Below, in pieces: positions 34,776 to 42,137 of a stretch of 46,212 nucleotides of DNA. Below the pieces are notes generated by a model. The model was not told the origin of the DNA. It made no database searches and saw only the letters and a program-made list of their open reading frames with translations. Made by a program: the position numbers and the translations under genes. The stretch comes from Bacteroidota bacterium. GTDB lineage: Bacteria > Bacteroidota > Bacteroidia > CAILMK01. Each line of letters begins with the position of its first letter. Position 1 is the first letter of the stretch. The stretch is taken from positions 1 through 46,212 of the forward strand of contig JAPLCZ010000295.1 in assembly GCA_026391915.1 (NCBI GenBank). The letters are read 5' to 3'.

Positions 34776-35165
34776 ATGTATTCCTATTCAAAACTTCAGT
34801 GCGGCTGTTTCAGTAAAGCATGCCAAGGCTTTCCTGATTACAAAGGTTTTCTAAACTCTTTTGCAACTGCTTTCCGTAATAGCTGCACTGATTTTTTAAA
34901 ATCCTGTAGCTTTTTAGATGGTGTCCGCAACTACTTAGATAATGTTCGCCCTGCTCTCAACAATCGTTGCACTTACTTGGCTAATGGTTGCACTACTTTA
35001 GATGGATATTGCACTTCTCTCAACAGTTGTTGCACTTCTTTGTTTCAGAAAAATATTTACTTAGATAGTTGTTGCACTTCTCTCAATAATCATTGCACTT
35101 ACTTAGATGATTCCCGCACCACTCTCAAAAGGGGTTGCACTTACTTAGATAATCATCCCCCCTAA
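34776..35165 (+). CDS. putative Cys-rich heptapeptide-repeat protein
   Basis: I do not recognise this. The frame from ATG 34776 encodes 129 residues; an upstream in-frame TTG at 34692 would add a hydrophobic segment. From 34884 the protein is 13 heptapeptides of the form C-T-x-L-[DN]-x-x. Leu holds position 4 in 12 of 13 units and is written with three different codons (TTA, CTC, TTG), which suggests selection on protein rather than DNA. Stop codons occur in the other frames of the main unit type. It ends 92 bases before the gene at 35258. It could instead be a non-coding array that happens to be open. Confidence 0.4.
   Translation: MYSYSKLQCGCFSKACQGFPDYKGFLNSFATAFRNSCTDFLKSCSFLDGVRNYLDNVRPALNNRCTYLANGCTTLDGYCTSLNSCCTSLFQKNIYLDSCCTSLNNHCTYLDDSRTTLKRGCTYLDNHPP
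34884..35156 (+). repeat. array of 13 imperfect 21-base tandem units
   Basis: Units begin at 34884 and every 21 bases to 35136 without a single indel. Most start TGCACT. Two main versions mix: one with the core ACTTAGATAAT, the other with CTCTCAACAAT; the order is roughly A A A B A A B C A B A B A. Weaker, partly out-of-step traces extend left to about 34800. A 21-base period is both seven codons and two turns of B-DNA. There are no unique spacers, so this is not a CRISPR array. Confidence 0.9.
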
Positions 35166-35257
35166 AATATTATGCGGCCAAAAGGAAATTTCCATCAGCC
35201 AAAACCTTAAACAATATTATTATTCAATTTTATTTATAAATTTTAAAAAATACCGAA

Positions 35258-36235
35258 ATGACAAATTCAAAAAAAATAAAAAGAAAGTTCAGCAAGCCGG
35301 ACTCCGAAATGGAAACACAGGCTGATAGCTTTGAACAACAATTAGTAGATGATTTAAATGATTTTACTACCTTCCGCCCCAGTTTTAATGTGGGGTATGT
35401 AACTGCCTTCCACGGCGAAATAGTAATTGCCCGTGCTGCTACCCCTCCAGAAATAGGCAGGGCACAATTAACTGCTATCACGCAGCAGGTGGACGAAAAA
35501 ACTGCCGCCTGTGTATTGCTGTTTGCTGATTTAATGTACTCAGTAAAAGAGACTTTTCCTAAGCAACCCGGCATGTGGAAGAGTTTTGGAAGCGGTTTAT
35601 TAACCAAAGCAAGGAAAAGCGGTGGCAAAATGGTGAGCCTTTTAACGGTAGCGCATGATGCTGCTGATGAAAATAGTGCAGCATTAATTGCTAAAGATTA
35701 TACACAGTTAAAGATTGATGCTTTAGGGACAGAGGCTACTGCCCTTGATGTACTTTGCAAGGCGCAGGAAAAGAAGAAAGCTGATAACCGCGCTGATGAA
35801 GAGGATTATGTAAATAAACTCAATTCTGTTTGGGGCATAATGACGGTAATTAGCAAAGCTGCCAAGAGGATTTACAAAGATTCTCCGGCGCACTACCGCA
35901 ATTATTTATTATACCCTGATAGCACCAGCCACGTACAAAACTTTAGTTTGGATATTCCTGCTGGTGGGTTTGTGTCCTTAGCACTTAACCACCCATTGCA
36001 CATTGATACGCTATTGCATATGGTAAATGATGGCGTTACCTTATTACGTATTTGCCGAAGCGAGATAGCGGCAGCTTGTGGCAATATACCGCCTAATGAG
36101 CAGGGCATTCCGCTAAATCCGGGGCAACTTCTGGATATGAATGCTGGAGGCCTTGGCGTAGGTGAATTCTTAATTGTAACTAACCTTGACCCCGCTTTAA
36201 ATGGGCACATAACCATGGTGGTTACTTGGGTGTAG
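35258..36235 (+). CDS. protein of unknown function next to the 21-base array
   Basis: A 325-residue soluble protein without signal peptide or membrane segment. A Lys-rich, Asp/Glu-rich start (1-35) is followed by a mostly helical region (about 40-200) with ADLMYSVKE, then a C-terminal part (about 215-325) that looks beta-rich, with NFSLDIPAGGFVSLALNHP and ending in GHITMVVTWV. I cannot assign a family. The ATG is well placed and a strong terminator follows at 36308, so it is a real transcription unit. The array directly upstream on the same strand could be its leader or an operon partner. Confidence 0.75.
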   Translation: MTNSKKIKRKFSKPDSEMETQADSFEQQLVDDLNDFTTFRPSFNVGYVTAFHGEIVIARAATPPEIGRAQLTAITQQVDEKTAACVLLFADLMYSVKETFPKQPGMWKSFGSGLLTKARKSGGKMVSLLTVAHDAADENSAALIAKDYTQLKIDALGTEATALDVLCKAQEKKKADNRADEEDYVNKLNSVWGIMTVISKAAKRIYKDSPAHYRNYLLYPDSTSHVQNFSLDIPAGGFVSLALNHPLHIDTLLHMVNDGVTLLRICRSEIAAACGNIPPNEQGIPLNPGQLLDMNAGGLGVGEFLIVTNLDPALNGHITMVVTWV

Positions 36236-36307
36236 GGGGGGAAGAGTTGTCAGTTTACAGTTATCAGTTGTCAGAAAAAAGCTGAGACCTATTACATTAA
36301 AGTGGGG

Positions 36308-36337
36308 AAAAAGACGGTGTAGCAGCCGTCTTTTTTT
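36308..36337. terminator. terminator between the unknown gene and the LytTR regulator
   Basis: A 10-bp perfect stem (AAAAAGACGG with CCGTCTTTTT) with an 8-base loop has T runs on both strands. It can serve both convergent genes. Confidence 0.85.
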
Positions 36338-36356
36338 GTGCTGCAAGGTCTCATAA

Positions 36357-37466
36357 TTATATAATCACAAAATTCTTAATCAACTCCTCTCTAAAGGTTT
36401 TACCAATTGGTATTTTTTTGTCATTCACGGTGAGCTCTTGATAATCAATACTACTGATTAGATCTTTGTTTACTATATAGCTCCTGTGTGTTCTTACAAA
36501 TTTGCTTGATGGCATAATTTCCATCATTTCTTTCATGGTGATATGGGAGACGTAAGTCTTTTTTGAGGTACAAATTTTTACATAGTTACCCAGACTTTCA
36601 AACCAATAAATATCTTCTATAAGCACTCTATAGAGGGTGTTTTTTTCGCGAACAAAAAAGTATTTATCAGTATCCCCAAAGCTTTCTTCCTTCTTGATAA
36701 TTTTATTAAATCTGCTTGGGGTGTCATCTTCCAAATCAGGTCGTAAGGTTAATACATATCCATCAATACCTTTATCCTCAAAAACTGAAAGCTTACCAGT
36801 AACTCTAACTTTATTTCCACTTTTATTAATGATGAAAATATTGTCGCTTAAGGTTTCATCCAACTTAATACTTTCTGCCTCTGGCAGGCTTTGTATAATA
36901 TCCCAACCTGGCCCATCTTCAATTTCTAAAACATCATTTACTGGCGTGCCTTGATTTTCATCTACTGGCCAGCCTGTAATATCTTCTGCATTAGGATTAC
37001 AAAATTGTATTTCACCTGCTTTGTTGATGATAAAAACGGCATCTTCCAGCGCATCAATCACTGCACTGTAACGCGTAAGGTTATCTGAAAGAATTTTGTT
37101 TTTTTCATGATTGGCAATAGCTAAAGTGATACTTGCCTTGATGTTATCTGGGCGGTAAGGTTTTACAATATAGCCATACTGCTCAGTACTTTGTGCCTTA
37201 TTAATAGTATCGGCATCGGTTCGGGCAGTGACAAAAATTACAGGGATATCAAATCTGAGGCTCATAACATTAGCAACCTCAATCCCATCCTTTTCTCCTT
37301 CCAGATTAATATCTGAAAAAGCTAACTCTGGATTTCCCTCCTCTGCTAGTTTAATGGCTTGGTCATAACTTGCTGCATGCCCCACTACCTCATGTCCTAG
37401 TTTATGCAGAACCTTGGATAAGGTGGCTGCTGACATTGGTTCATCTTCAACAATAAGTATCTTCAT
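36357..37466 (-). CDS. response regulator with REC, PAS and LytTR domains
   Basis: A 369-residue regulator. The REC domain (1-118) has the acidic pair at 7-8, phospho-acceptor Asp52 (FSDINLEG), a Thr in FVTARTD and Lys102 (VKPYRP). A PAS domain spans about 131-235 (AVFIINKAGEIQFCNPNAEDITGW). A LytTR DNA-binding domain occupies about 265-369, with FVRTHRSYIVN and the terminal helix. The PAS insert in a LytTR response regulator is uncommon. No histidine kinase is adjacent; the gene lies 12 bases downstream of the degenerate Fic-like gene, so that protein may be its partner. Confidence 0.92.
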   Translation of the reverse strand: MKILIVEDEPMSAATLSKVLHKLGHEVVGHAASYDQAIKLAEEGNPELAFSDINLEGEKDGIEVANVMSLRFDIPVIFVTARTDADTINKAQSTEQYGYIVKPYRPDNIKASITLAIANHEKNKILSDNLTRYSAVIDALEDAVFIINKAGEIQFCNPNAEDITGWPVDENQGTPVNDVLEIEDGPGWDIIQSLPEAESIKLDETLSDNIFIINKSGNKVRVTGKLSVFEDKGIDGYVLTLRPDLEDDTPSRFNKIIKKEESFGDTDKYFFVREKNTLYRVLIEDIYWFESLGNYVKICTSKKTYVSHITMKEMMEIMPSSKFVRTHRSYIVNKDLISSIDYQELTVNDKKIPIGKTFREELIKNFVII

Positions 37467-37478
37467 TTTTGATTTTGT

Positions 37479-38621
37479 TTAGAAAGTAAAAGTATATTCA
37501 ATTGCAGCATCGGGGGTATGGCTTTTATAATCAAAAGACAACCCTGAGTTGCCTGTTATTGTTAGTATCCCCATGCCAATAAGTTTCGCAAAATCGCTAT
37601 TAATAACATCCTCCGCAACATTAAATATCCCCATCAGTTGATTAGTAGTGATTGTAGAATTATTACACACCTGCCAAATTATTTCCTCCTGCCTTGTGTT
37701 TAAATTTTCCAGCTTTTCACGATGGATAGGAAAGCCAACATCCATCCAGAAATTAAAATTATTGAGTTGCTGTGGGGTGGCATCTTTCATCCCAGCTTTC
37801 TCTTTAAGTTTATTGAAATATAACTCCTCAATAATTTTTACATTAGTTAACATCCCCTGCAGGCTAATTGTAATATAGGAAGTAAGATTTGCCCTCATGC
37901 GGGTTTCAAAATCCTGTGATTCAAAATTACTGATGTTATACGCCATCATCCTTTTGCTGTGCCACACATATTTTTCAAGCTTTAATAGACTGTTGAACCC
38001 ATAGCCCTCTGCCTCCAGAATATTGTAACAAACCGATGAAGCTATCAATTCATTTTCGGTATAAAAAGGCTTTATAGCGCGAATGAAATAGTAAACCATC
38101 CATGCTTTGATTAATGGATGCAATTTATGATTATCCGTAAGTTGGTTGAAGGCTGCCGCATAATCATTCGGGTTAGGCAGGCTATCATCTTCAACTCTAT
38201 TAATTCCAAAAAGCCCAGATGTTTTTTCTCTGAATTTGGCAGCATCAGCCTCCTCGGGTAATTTAGCAACGGCAACTTTATGAAGTTTTTTCAGGTAATT
38301 AAAATTAATCCTTTCGTTTGCTTTTTCTTCTGGAAACTGTAAAATCCTAAACACATTGGCAGCTTTTTGTTGCACTGTATTTTTAGGTTTTCCAAATCCG
38401 TTAATCACCATAACAATTTCCTGTTCATCCTCACTACTAGCCTCTGGTGGCATATAATGCATCATTCTGCTGAGGCCGGCGCGGCGGCGTTCTTCCTCAA
38501 ATAAAGAATGAGAAAGCTTGTAGTAGCCTGCAAAATCGTTTACAGTTTCCAACTCAGCAATCAGGTTTTTAATATCCTCTGTTAGCTCAAAATCTAATGC
38601 TGTAACTCTTCCTTCTGCCAT
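37479..38621 (-). CDS. Fic-fold-like protein with a degenerate catalytic motif and C-terminal winged helix
   Basis: A 380-residue protein. Counting from the upstream GTG at 38654, residues 178-215 read like a Fic core (HPLIKAWMVYYFIRAIKPF), but the catalytic H-P-F-x-[DE]-G-N-G-[KR] has become K195-P-F-Y-T-E-N-E-L, so the catalytic His and the Arg are missing. The preceding KFREKTSGLFGINR matches the Fic region before the core. The C-terminal 90 residues look like a winged-helix domain (NTRQEEIIWQVCNN, TTNQLMGIFNV). It should not be an AMP-transferase; a regulatory role is more likely. I prefer ATG 38621 over GTG 38654 because the latter crowds the divergent gene. Confidence 0.65.
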   Translation of the reverse strand: MAEGRVTALDFELTEDIKNLIAELETVNDFAGYYKLSHSLFEEERRRAGLSRMMHYMPPEASSEDEQEIVMVINGFGKPKNTVQQKAANVFRILQFPEEKANERINFNYLKKLHKVAVAKLPEEADAAKFREKTSGLFGINRVEDDSLPNPNDYAAAFNQLTDNHKLHPLIKAWMVYYFIRAIKPFYTENELIASSVCYNILEAEGYGFNSLLKLEKYVWHSKRMMAYNISNFESQDFETRMRANLTSYITISLQGMLTNVKIIEELYFNKLKEKAGMKDATPQQLNNFNFWMDVGFPIHREKLENLNTRQEEIIWQVCNNSTITTNQLMGIFNVAEDVINSDFAKLIGMGILTITGNSGLSFDYKSHTPDAAIEYTFTF

Positions 38622-38703
38622 GGGTTGATAAAAATCATTTAAATAAATGAGCACAAATATTATGATTCTACTGAGATTTGTGAACTATTATTTATACACA
38701 TTA

Positions 38704-39192
38704 ATGATTACAGAAGATAAAGTTTGGGAAGCGTTGGCAGAGGTGATGGACCCTGAGATACCCGTAATCTCTGTATTAGATTTGGGAATCATCCCTGAAA
38801 TAAAAGTTAATGGCGAAAATTTAGTGGTGATAATGACCCCGACTTTTAGTGGATGCCCTGCCTTGCATTTTATGCAGAATGACATCAAGAAAAAAGTAGC
38901 TGCAAAACTTGGGATAGATGAAACCTTGATTGATGTACAAATAGACCGGAGCCGCAAATGGACTACTAACTTAATCTCAGAAAAAGGTAGAGAATTACTC
39001 AAAAATTTTGGACTTACGCCGCCTCATAAAATAAAAAACAATCTTGATGTTGCAGACATTGCAGATGCAGCATGCCCGCATTGTGGGAGCACAAACACCA
39101 GCATGCGTAGCGCGTTTGGCAGCACCCTATGCCGTGCTATGCATTATTGTTATGATTGCAAACAGGCTTTTGAGCAATTTAAAGCGTTGTAG
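38704..39192 (+). CDS. paaD: PaaD-like protein (MIP18/DUF59 domain plus zinc ribbon)
   Basis: A 162-residue protein from the chosen ATG. The N-terminal DUF59 domain has the hallmarks DPEIPVISVLDLGI and TPTFSGCPALHFM; the C-terminal zinc ribbon is CPHC followed by CYDC. This is the architecture of PaaD, which helps mature the 1,2-phenylacetyl-CoA epoxidase. The other paa genes are not in the window, so it may act in iron-sulfur assembly for another enzyme. Upstream in-frame ATGs at 38647 and 38662 would overlap the divergent Fic-like gene's leader; 38704 fits the family start. Confidence 0.85.
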   Translation: MITEDKVWEALAEVMDPEIPVISVLDLGIIPEIKVNGENLVVIMTPTFSGCPALHFMQNDIKKKVAAKLGIDETLIDVQIDRSRKWTTNLISEKGRELLKNFGLTPPHKIKNNLDVADIADAACPHCGSTNTSMRSAFGSTLCRAMHYCYDCKQAFEQFKAL

Positions 39193-39253
39193 TTTGCGCT
39201 ACAAATTCCGCCAATAAATCGGAAAGGTTTACAAATCATATCTTAATCAATAC

Positions 39254-39261
39254 TACTTTTG
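39254..39261 (+). promoter_or_regulatory. Bacteroidota -7 element TACTTTTG for the M23 peptidase gene
   Basis: Exact TAnnTTTG match ending 4 bases before the ATG at 39266, implying a leaderless or near-leaderless transcript, or that the start lies downstream. Confidence 0.4.
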
Positions 39262-39265
39262 CTTC

Positions 39266-40621
39266 ATGAAAAATTTTCTTTTAGCAGCAACTCTGTTTTT
39301 AGTAATTATTGCCCCACTAACTTCAAAAGCTCAAGAGGTGGAGGATATCCAAAATGGGAATAATACCAGCCTTTGTATAAGTAATGAGGAGTACAATGCC
39401 ATTGAGAAAAGGCAAGCAGAGAACATCATAAAATATAATATCAAACTGCCCCTTAATAAAACCACCGCTACACAGGTTACCTATAACTGGCCATTGAGAG
39501 CCGCTAAAGGTTTTAAAGATAGTGGCTTTTATGCCATCTATGCTTATGTTGACCAAGACGCCACCTCTGGAATCAAAGATTGGAACTGTGGCACAAACAC
39601 TTATAACGGCCATAAAGGAACTGACATTGGACTTTTTCCGTATAGATTTTACATGATGGATAATAAGCAGGTGGAGATTATTGCAGCCGCAGATGGAATT
39701 ATTATGGATAAAATTGATAGCCTTTTTGATAAAAATTGCGCTGCCAATGGACTCACTGCAAACTATGTAATGTTAATGCATTCGGATAGCTCAAGAACAC
39801 TTTATGCCCATATGAAAAAGTATTCACTCACCACAAAGAAAATTGGAGATAAAGTAAAACAAGGAGAATTTTTAGGCACAGTTGGTAGCAGTGGAAGTTC
39901 TACAGGGCCACACCTCCATTTTGAAGTTTGGAAGGGTGACAAACAAAGTACATATAACGACCCTTGGGCAGGCAGCTGTAATAAAATAAATGCTACCACT
40001 TGGTGGGCAAAACAAAAAAGTTATACTGAGCCCGCAATTATCGTTGCCTCTGTACATACTGCAGCACCTGTGGTACCTGCCTGCCCAGGTACTGAAACCC
40101 CAAACGAAGACAGCTGTTTTAAGGCAGGAGGCACTGCACTTTTCCAGATTGCATACCGAAATGAAACCAAAGGGCTTACTGCTAATATGCGAATTGTTAA
40201 CCCTGATGGAAGCACATTTAATAGCTGGACACGCACTAGTGCTGCAGACAATAAATCCATAAGAACTTATGTTTCCAATACCCTACCCTCCAAGGCGGGT
40301 ACTTATACTTTTGAGGCAAAATATAATGGCATAACTACCAATAAGAAATTTAAAATTAACTGCTCCCCTACCACTGGTATTGAATCTTATCAGGGCAATT
40401 TAGATTTCAGAATTTACCCTAATCCATCCAACGGGAACCTGACAATTAATTCTAATCCACATTGTATTGGTCAACGAATTATTATCTATAATTCTGTTGG
40501 TGAAATTGTATCAGAGAATAGTTTAACAAATGAAACTACATCTCTGAATTTGCAACTGCCCAACGGACTTTACTTTTATAAGAGTGGAGAAAGTATAGGC
40601 AAAATTCTAATTCAGAATTAA
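39266..40621 (+). CDS. secreted M23 metallopeptidase with type IX sorting domain
   Basis: Cuts peptidoglycan or protein cross-bridges; a LytM-type zinc endopeptidase. A signal peptide covers residues 1-22. The M23 domain (about 110-235) has HKGTD (His116, Asp120), YAHM (His182) and HLH at 216-218. A beta-rich domain (about 255-365) follows. The last 70 residues form a T9SS C-terminal sorting domain, marked by FRIYPNPSNGNLTIN and ending in the GKILIQN strand. It is therefore exported by the type IX system and probably anchored to the cell surface. Confidence 0.93.
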   Translation: MKNFLLAATLFLVIIAPLTSKAQEVEDIQNGNNTSLCISNEEYNAIEKRQAENIIKYNIKLPLNKTTATQVTYNWPLRAAKGFKDSGFYAIYAYVDQDATSGIKDWNCGTNTYNGHKGTDIGLFPYRFYMMDNKQVEIIAAADGIIMDKIDSLFDKNCAANGLTANYVMLMHSDSSRTLYAHMKKYSLTTKKIGDKVKQGEFLGTVGSSGSSTGPHLHFEVWKGDKQSTYNDPWAGSCNKINATTWWAKQKSYTEPAIIVASVHTAAPVVPACPGTETPNEDSCFKAGGTALFQIAYRNETKGLTANMRIVNPDGSTFNSWTRTSAADNKSIRTYVSNTLPSKAGTYTFEAKYNGITTNKKFKINCSPTTGIESYQGNLDFRIYPNPSNGNLTINSNPHCIGQRIIIYNSVGEIVSENSLTNETTSLNLQLPNGLYFYKSGESIGKILIQN

Positions 40622-40659
40622 TAAGTTGAAGCCCCTGCAATGCTTTTTAGCAGCGAACT

Positions 40660-42135
40660 TTGAACTTTAAACTTCAAACTTTGCCCGCCCCACAACTCGC
40701 CCTACTTAAAAAACTTTTTAGCCCGGATGCCGCTTTGGTTATTCTGGATATTGGTGCTTGTGATGGGGCGGATTCTGTAATGTATAAAAGGGAATTTACC
40801 CATGCTACCATCCATGCTTTTGAACCATTGCCACGCAATAAAATTTTATTGGAAGAGGGTTTTACTAAAAATGGGTTCAAAGATTTGAATGCACATTTCT
40901 TTGCTTTGGGGAAAGATAATGGGATGGCTGATTTCTATGTTTCTTCGGGTGCGCCGCCAGAGAAACCCTATGGCGAAAATTGGGATTATGGCAACAAAAG
41001 CAGTTCATTTTATGCACCAGATAAAGTGAGTAAAACGCACCCTTGGTTGAAGTTTGAAACCAAGATTAAAGTAGAGGTACAGCGGTTGGATTCTTTTGTT
41101 GCAGCACATAAAATTGAGGCAATAGATTTTATTCATTTGGATGTGCAAGGTGCTGAGTTGGATGTGCTAATTGGTGCAGGTGATTTCCTTAAAAATATAA
41201 AAGCAATTTGGCTGGAGGTGGAGAATATTACCCTCTACAAAAACCAACCTTTGCGTGCAGAGGTGGAGAAATTTATGTTGACAAATGGCTTCAACAAAAT
41301 TCATGAAGAGAATAGGAAAAATGATGGGGATGAGTTTTGGGTGAATAATTTAGCCTCACCCCAACCCCTCTCCAAAGGAGAGGGACAAGAAAAAAGAGAT
41401 GCTTCGTACCTCAGCATGACAGGTGTGAGGGGTGTCATCCTGAACGGAGTGAAGGAACTCTTATTGAAACTCCGCTCCATCCTTCAACCCCCACCCCCCC
41501 TACCCTCTTCTTACGCACAACATGGAGAAGATTTAATTATTCAAAAAATCTTTTCCGAACTCAAAATTACACAACCTTTTTATCTTGATATTGGGGCACA
41601 TCATCCTAAAAATGGAAGCAATACTTTTTTGTTTTATAGGGAGGGCGCAAGCGGAATAACTGTGGAGCCGGATGAAGATTTTTATCTGAAACATAAAAAA
41701 GAACGCCCCAAAGATTTGCAGCTAAATATGGCTGTTGGGGTACAGGATGCTAGGTTTTTGTTATATGCACTTTCTCCATCAACGCTGAGTACTACCAATA
41801 CTGAGGAAGCAGAAAGGTTGCAAAAAGAAGGCTTGGCTACACTCCGCCACAGCAAAGAAGTGGAGGTAATTGGTATCAATAAATTATTGGAAAAATATGT
41901 GGGCGAAAAGCCCTTGCATCTGCTAAGTATTGATGCGGAAAGTATGGATGATGCCATTGTGCGTGGAATAGATTTCAACCGCTTTAAACCAACGGTAATT
42001 TGTGTGGAAACTATCTCTTATTCGGAGACTGGAGACGGAGTAAAAAACGAATCACTGATAAAATATATTACAGGAATAGGCTACCAAATCCACGCGGATA
42101 CTGGTGTTAACACTATTTTTGTGCGCAGAGAATAA
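40660..42135 (+). CDS. double FkbM-type methyltransferase joined by a repeat-derived linker
   Basis: A 491-residue protein with two FkbM domains. The first (about 20-231) has VILDIGACDGADS and IDFIHLDVQGAELDVL; the second (about 285-491) has YLDIGAHHPKNGSNT and LLSIDAESMDDA. Residues 232-284 between them are encoded by one E1 copy, one E2 copy and a C-rich tract, giving low-complexity protein. The reading frame starts at TTG; no ATG fits, and the TTG lies in an AT-rich repeat-like stretch, so the exact start is uncertain. FkbM enzymes O-methylate sugars in surface polysaccharides. Wzt-type and glycosyltransferase genes downstream agree with this. Confidence 0.8.
   Translation: MNFKLQTLPAPQLALLKKLFSPDAALVILDIGACDGADSVMYKREFTHATIHAFEPLPRNKILLEEGFTKNGFKDLNAHFFALGKDNGMADFYVSSGAPPEKPYGENWDYGNKSSSFYAPDKVSKTHPWLKFETKIKVEVQRLDSFVAAHKIEAIDFIHLDVQGAELDVLIGAGDFLKNIKAIWLEVENITLYKNQPLRAEVEKFMLTNGFNKIHEENRKNDGDEFWVNNLASPQPLSKGEGQEKRDASYLSMTGVRGVILNGVKELLLKLRSILQPPPPLPSSYAQHGEDLIIQKIFSELKITQPFYLDIGAHHPKNGSNTFLFYREGASGITVEPDEDFYLKHKKERPKDLQLNMAVGVQDARFLLYALSPSTLSTTNTEEAERLQKEGLATLRHSKEVEVIGINKLLEKYVGEKPLHLLSIDAESMDDAIVRGIDFNRFKPTVICVETISYSETGDGVKNESLIKYITGIGYQIHADTGVNTIFVRRE
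41354..41386 (+). repeat. dispersed repeat E1 inside the double-FkbM gene
   Basis: Begins CCTCACCCCAACCCC and contains the hairpin CTCTCC-AAA-GGAGAG. It is read in frame as part of the interdomain linker (SPQPLSKGEGQ). Confidence 0.8.
41398..41460 (+). repeat. dispersed repeat E2, copy 2, inside the double-FkbM gene
   Basis: Blocks 41398-41420 and 41434-41460 match the two blocks of the 4958-5019 copy (reverse orientation) with one and two mismatches; the 13-base centre is unrelated. It encodes linker residues DASYLSMTGVRGVILNGVKE. Confidence 0.85.
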
Positions 42136-42137
42136 CC

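Noticed and set aside
34884-35156. CRISPR array
   Set aside because: The units are contiguous, 21 bases long and similar along their whole length; there are no unique spacers and no cas genes.
39254-39261. Reading the -7 element as proof of a downstream start for the M23 gene
   Set aside because: The ATG at 39266 begins a good signal peptide and no later Met gives one; a near-leaderless transcript is the simpler reading.
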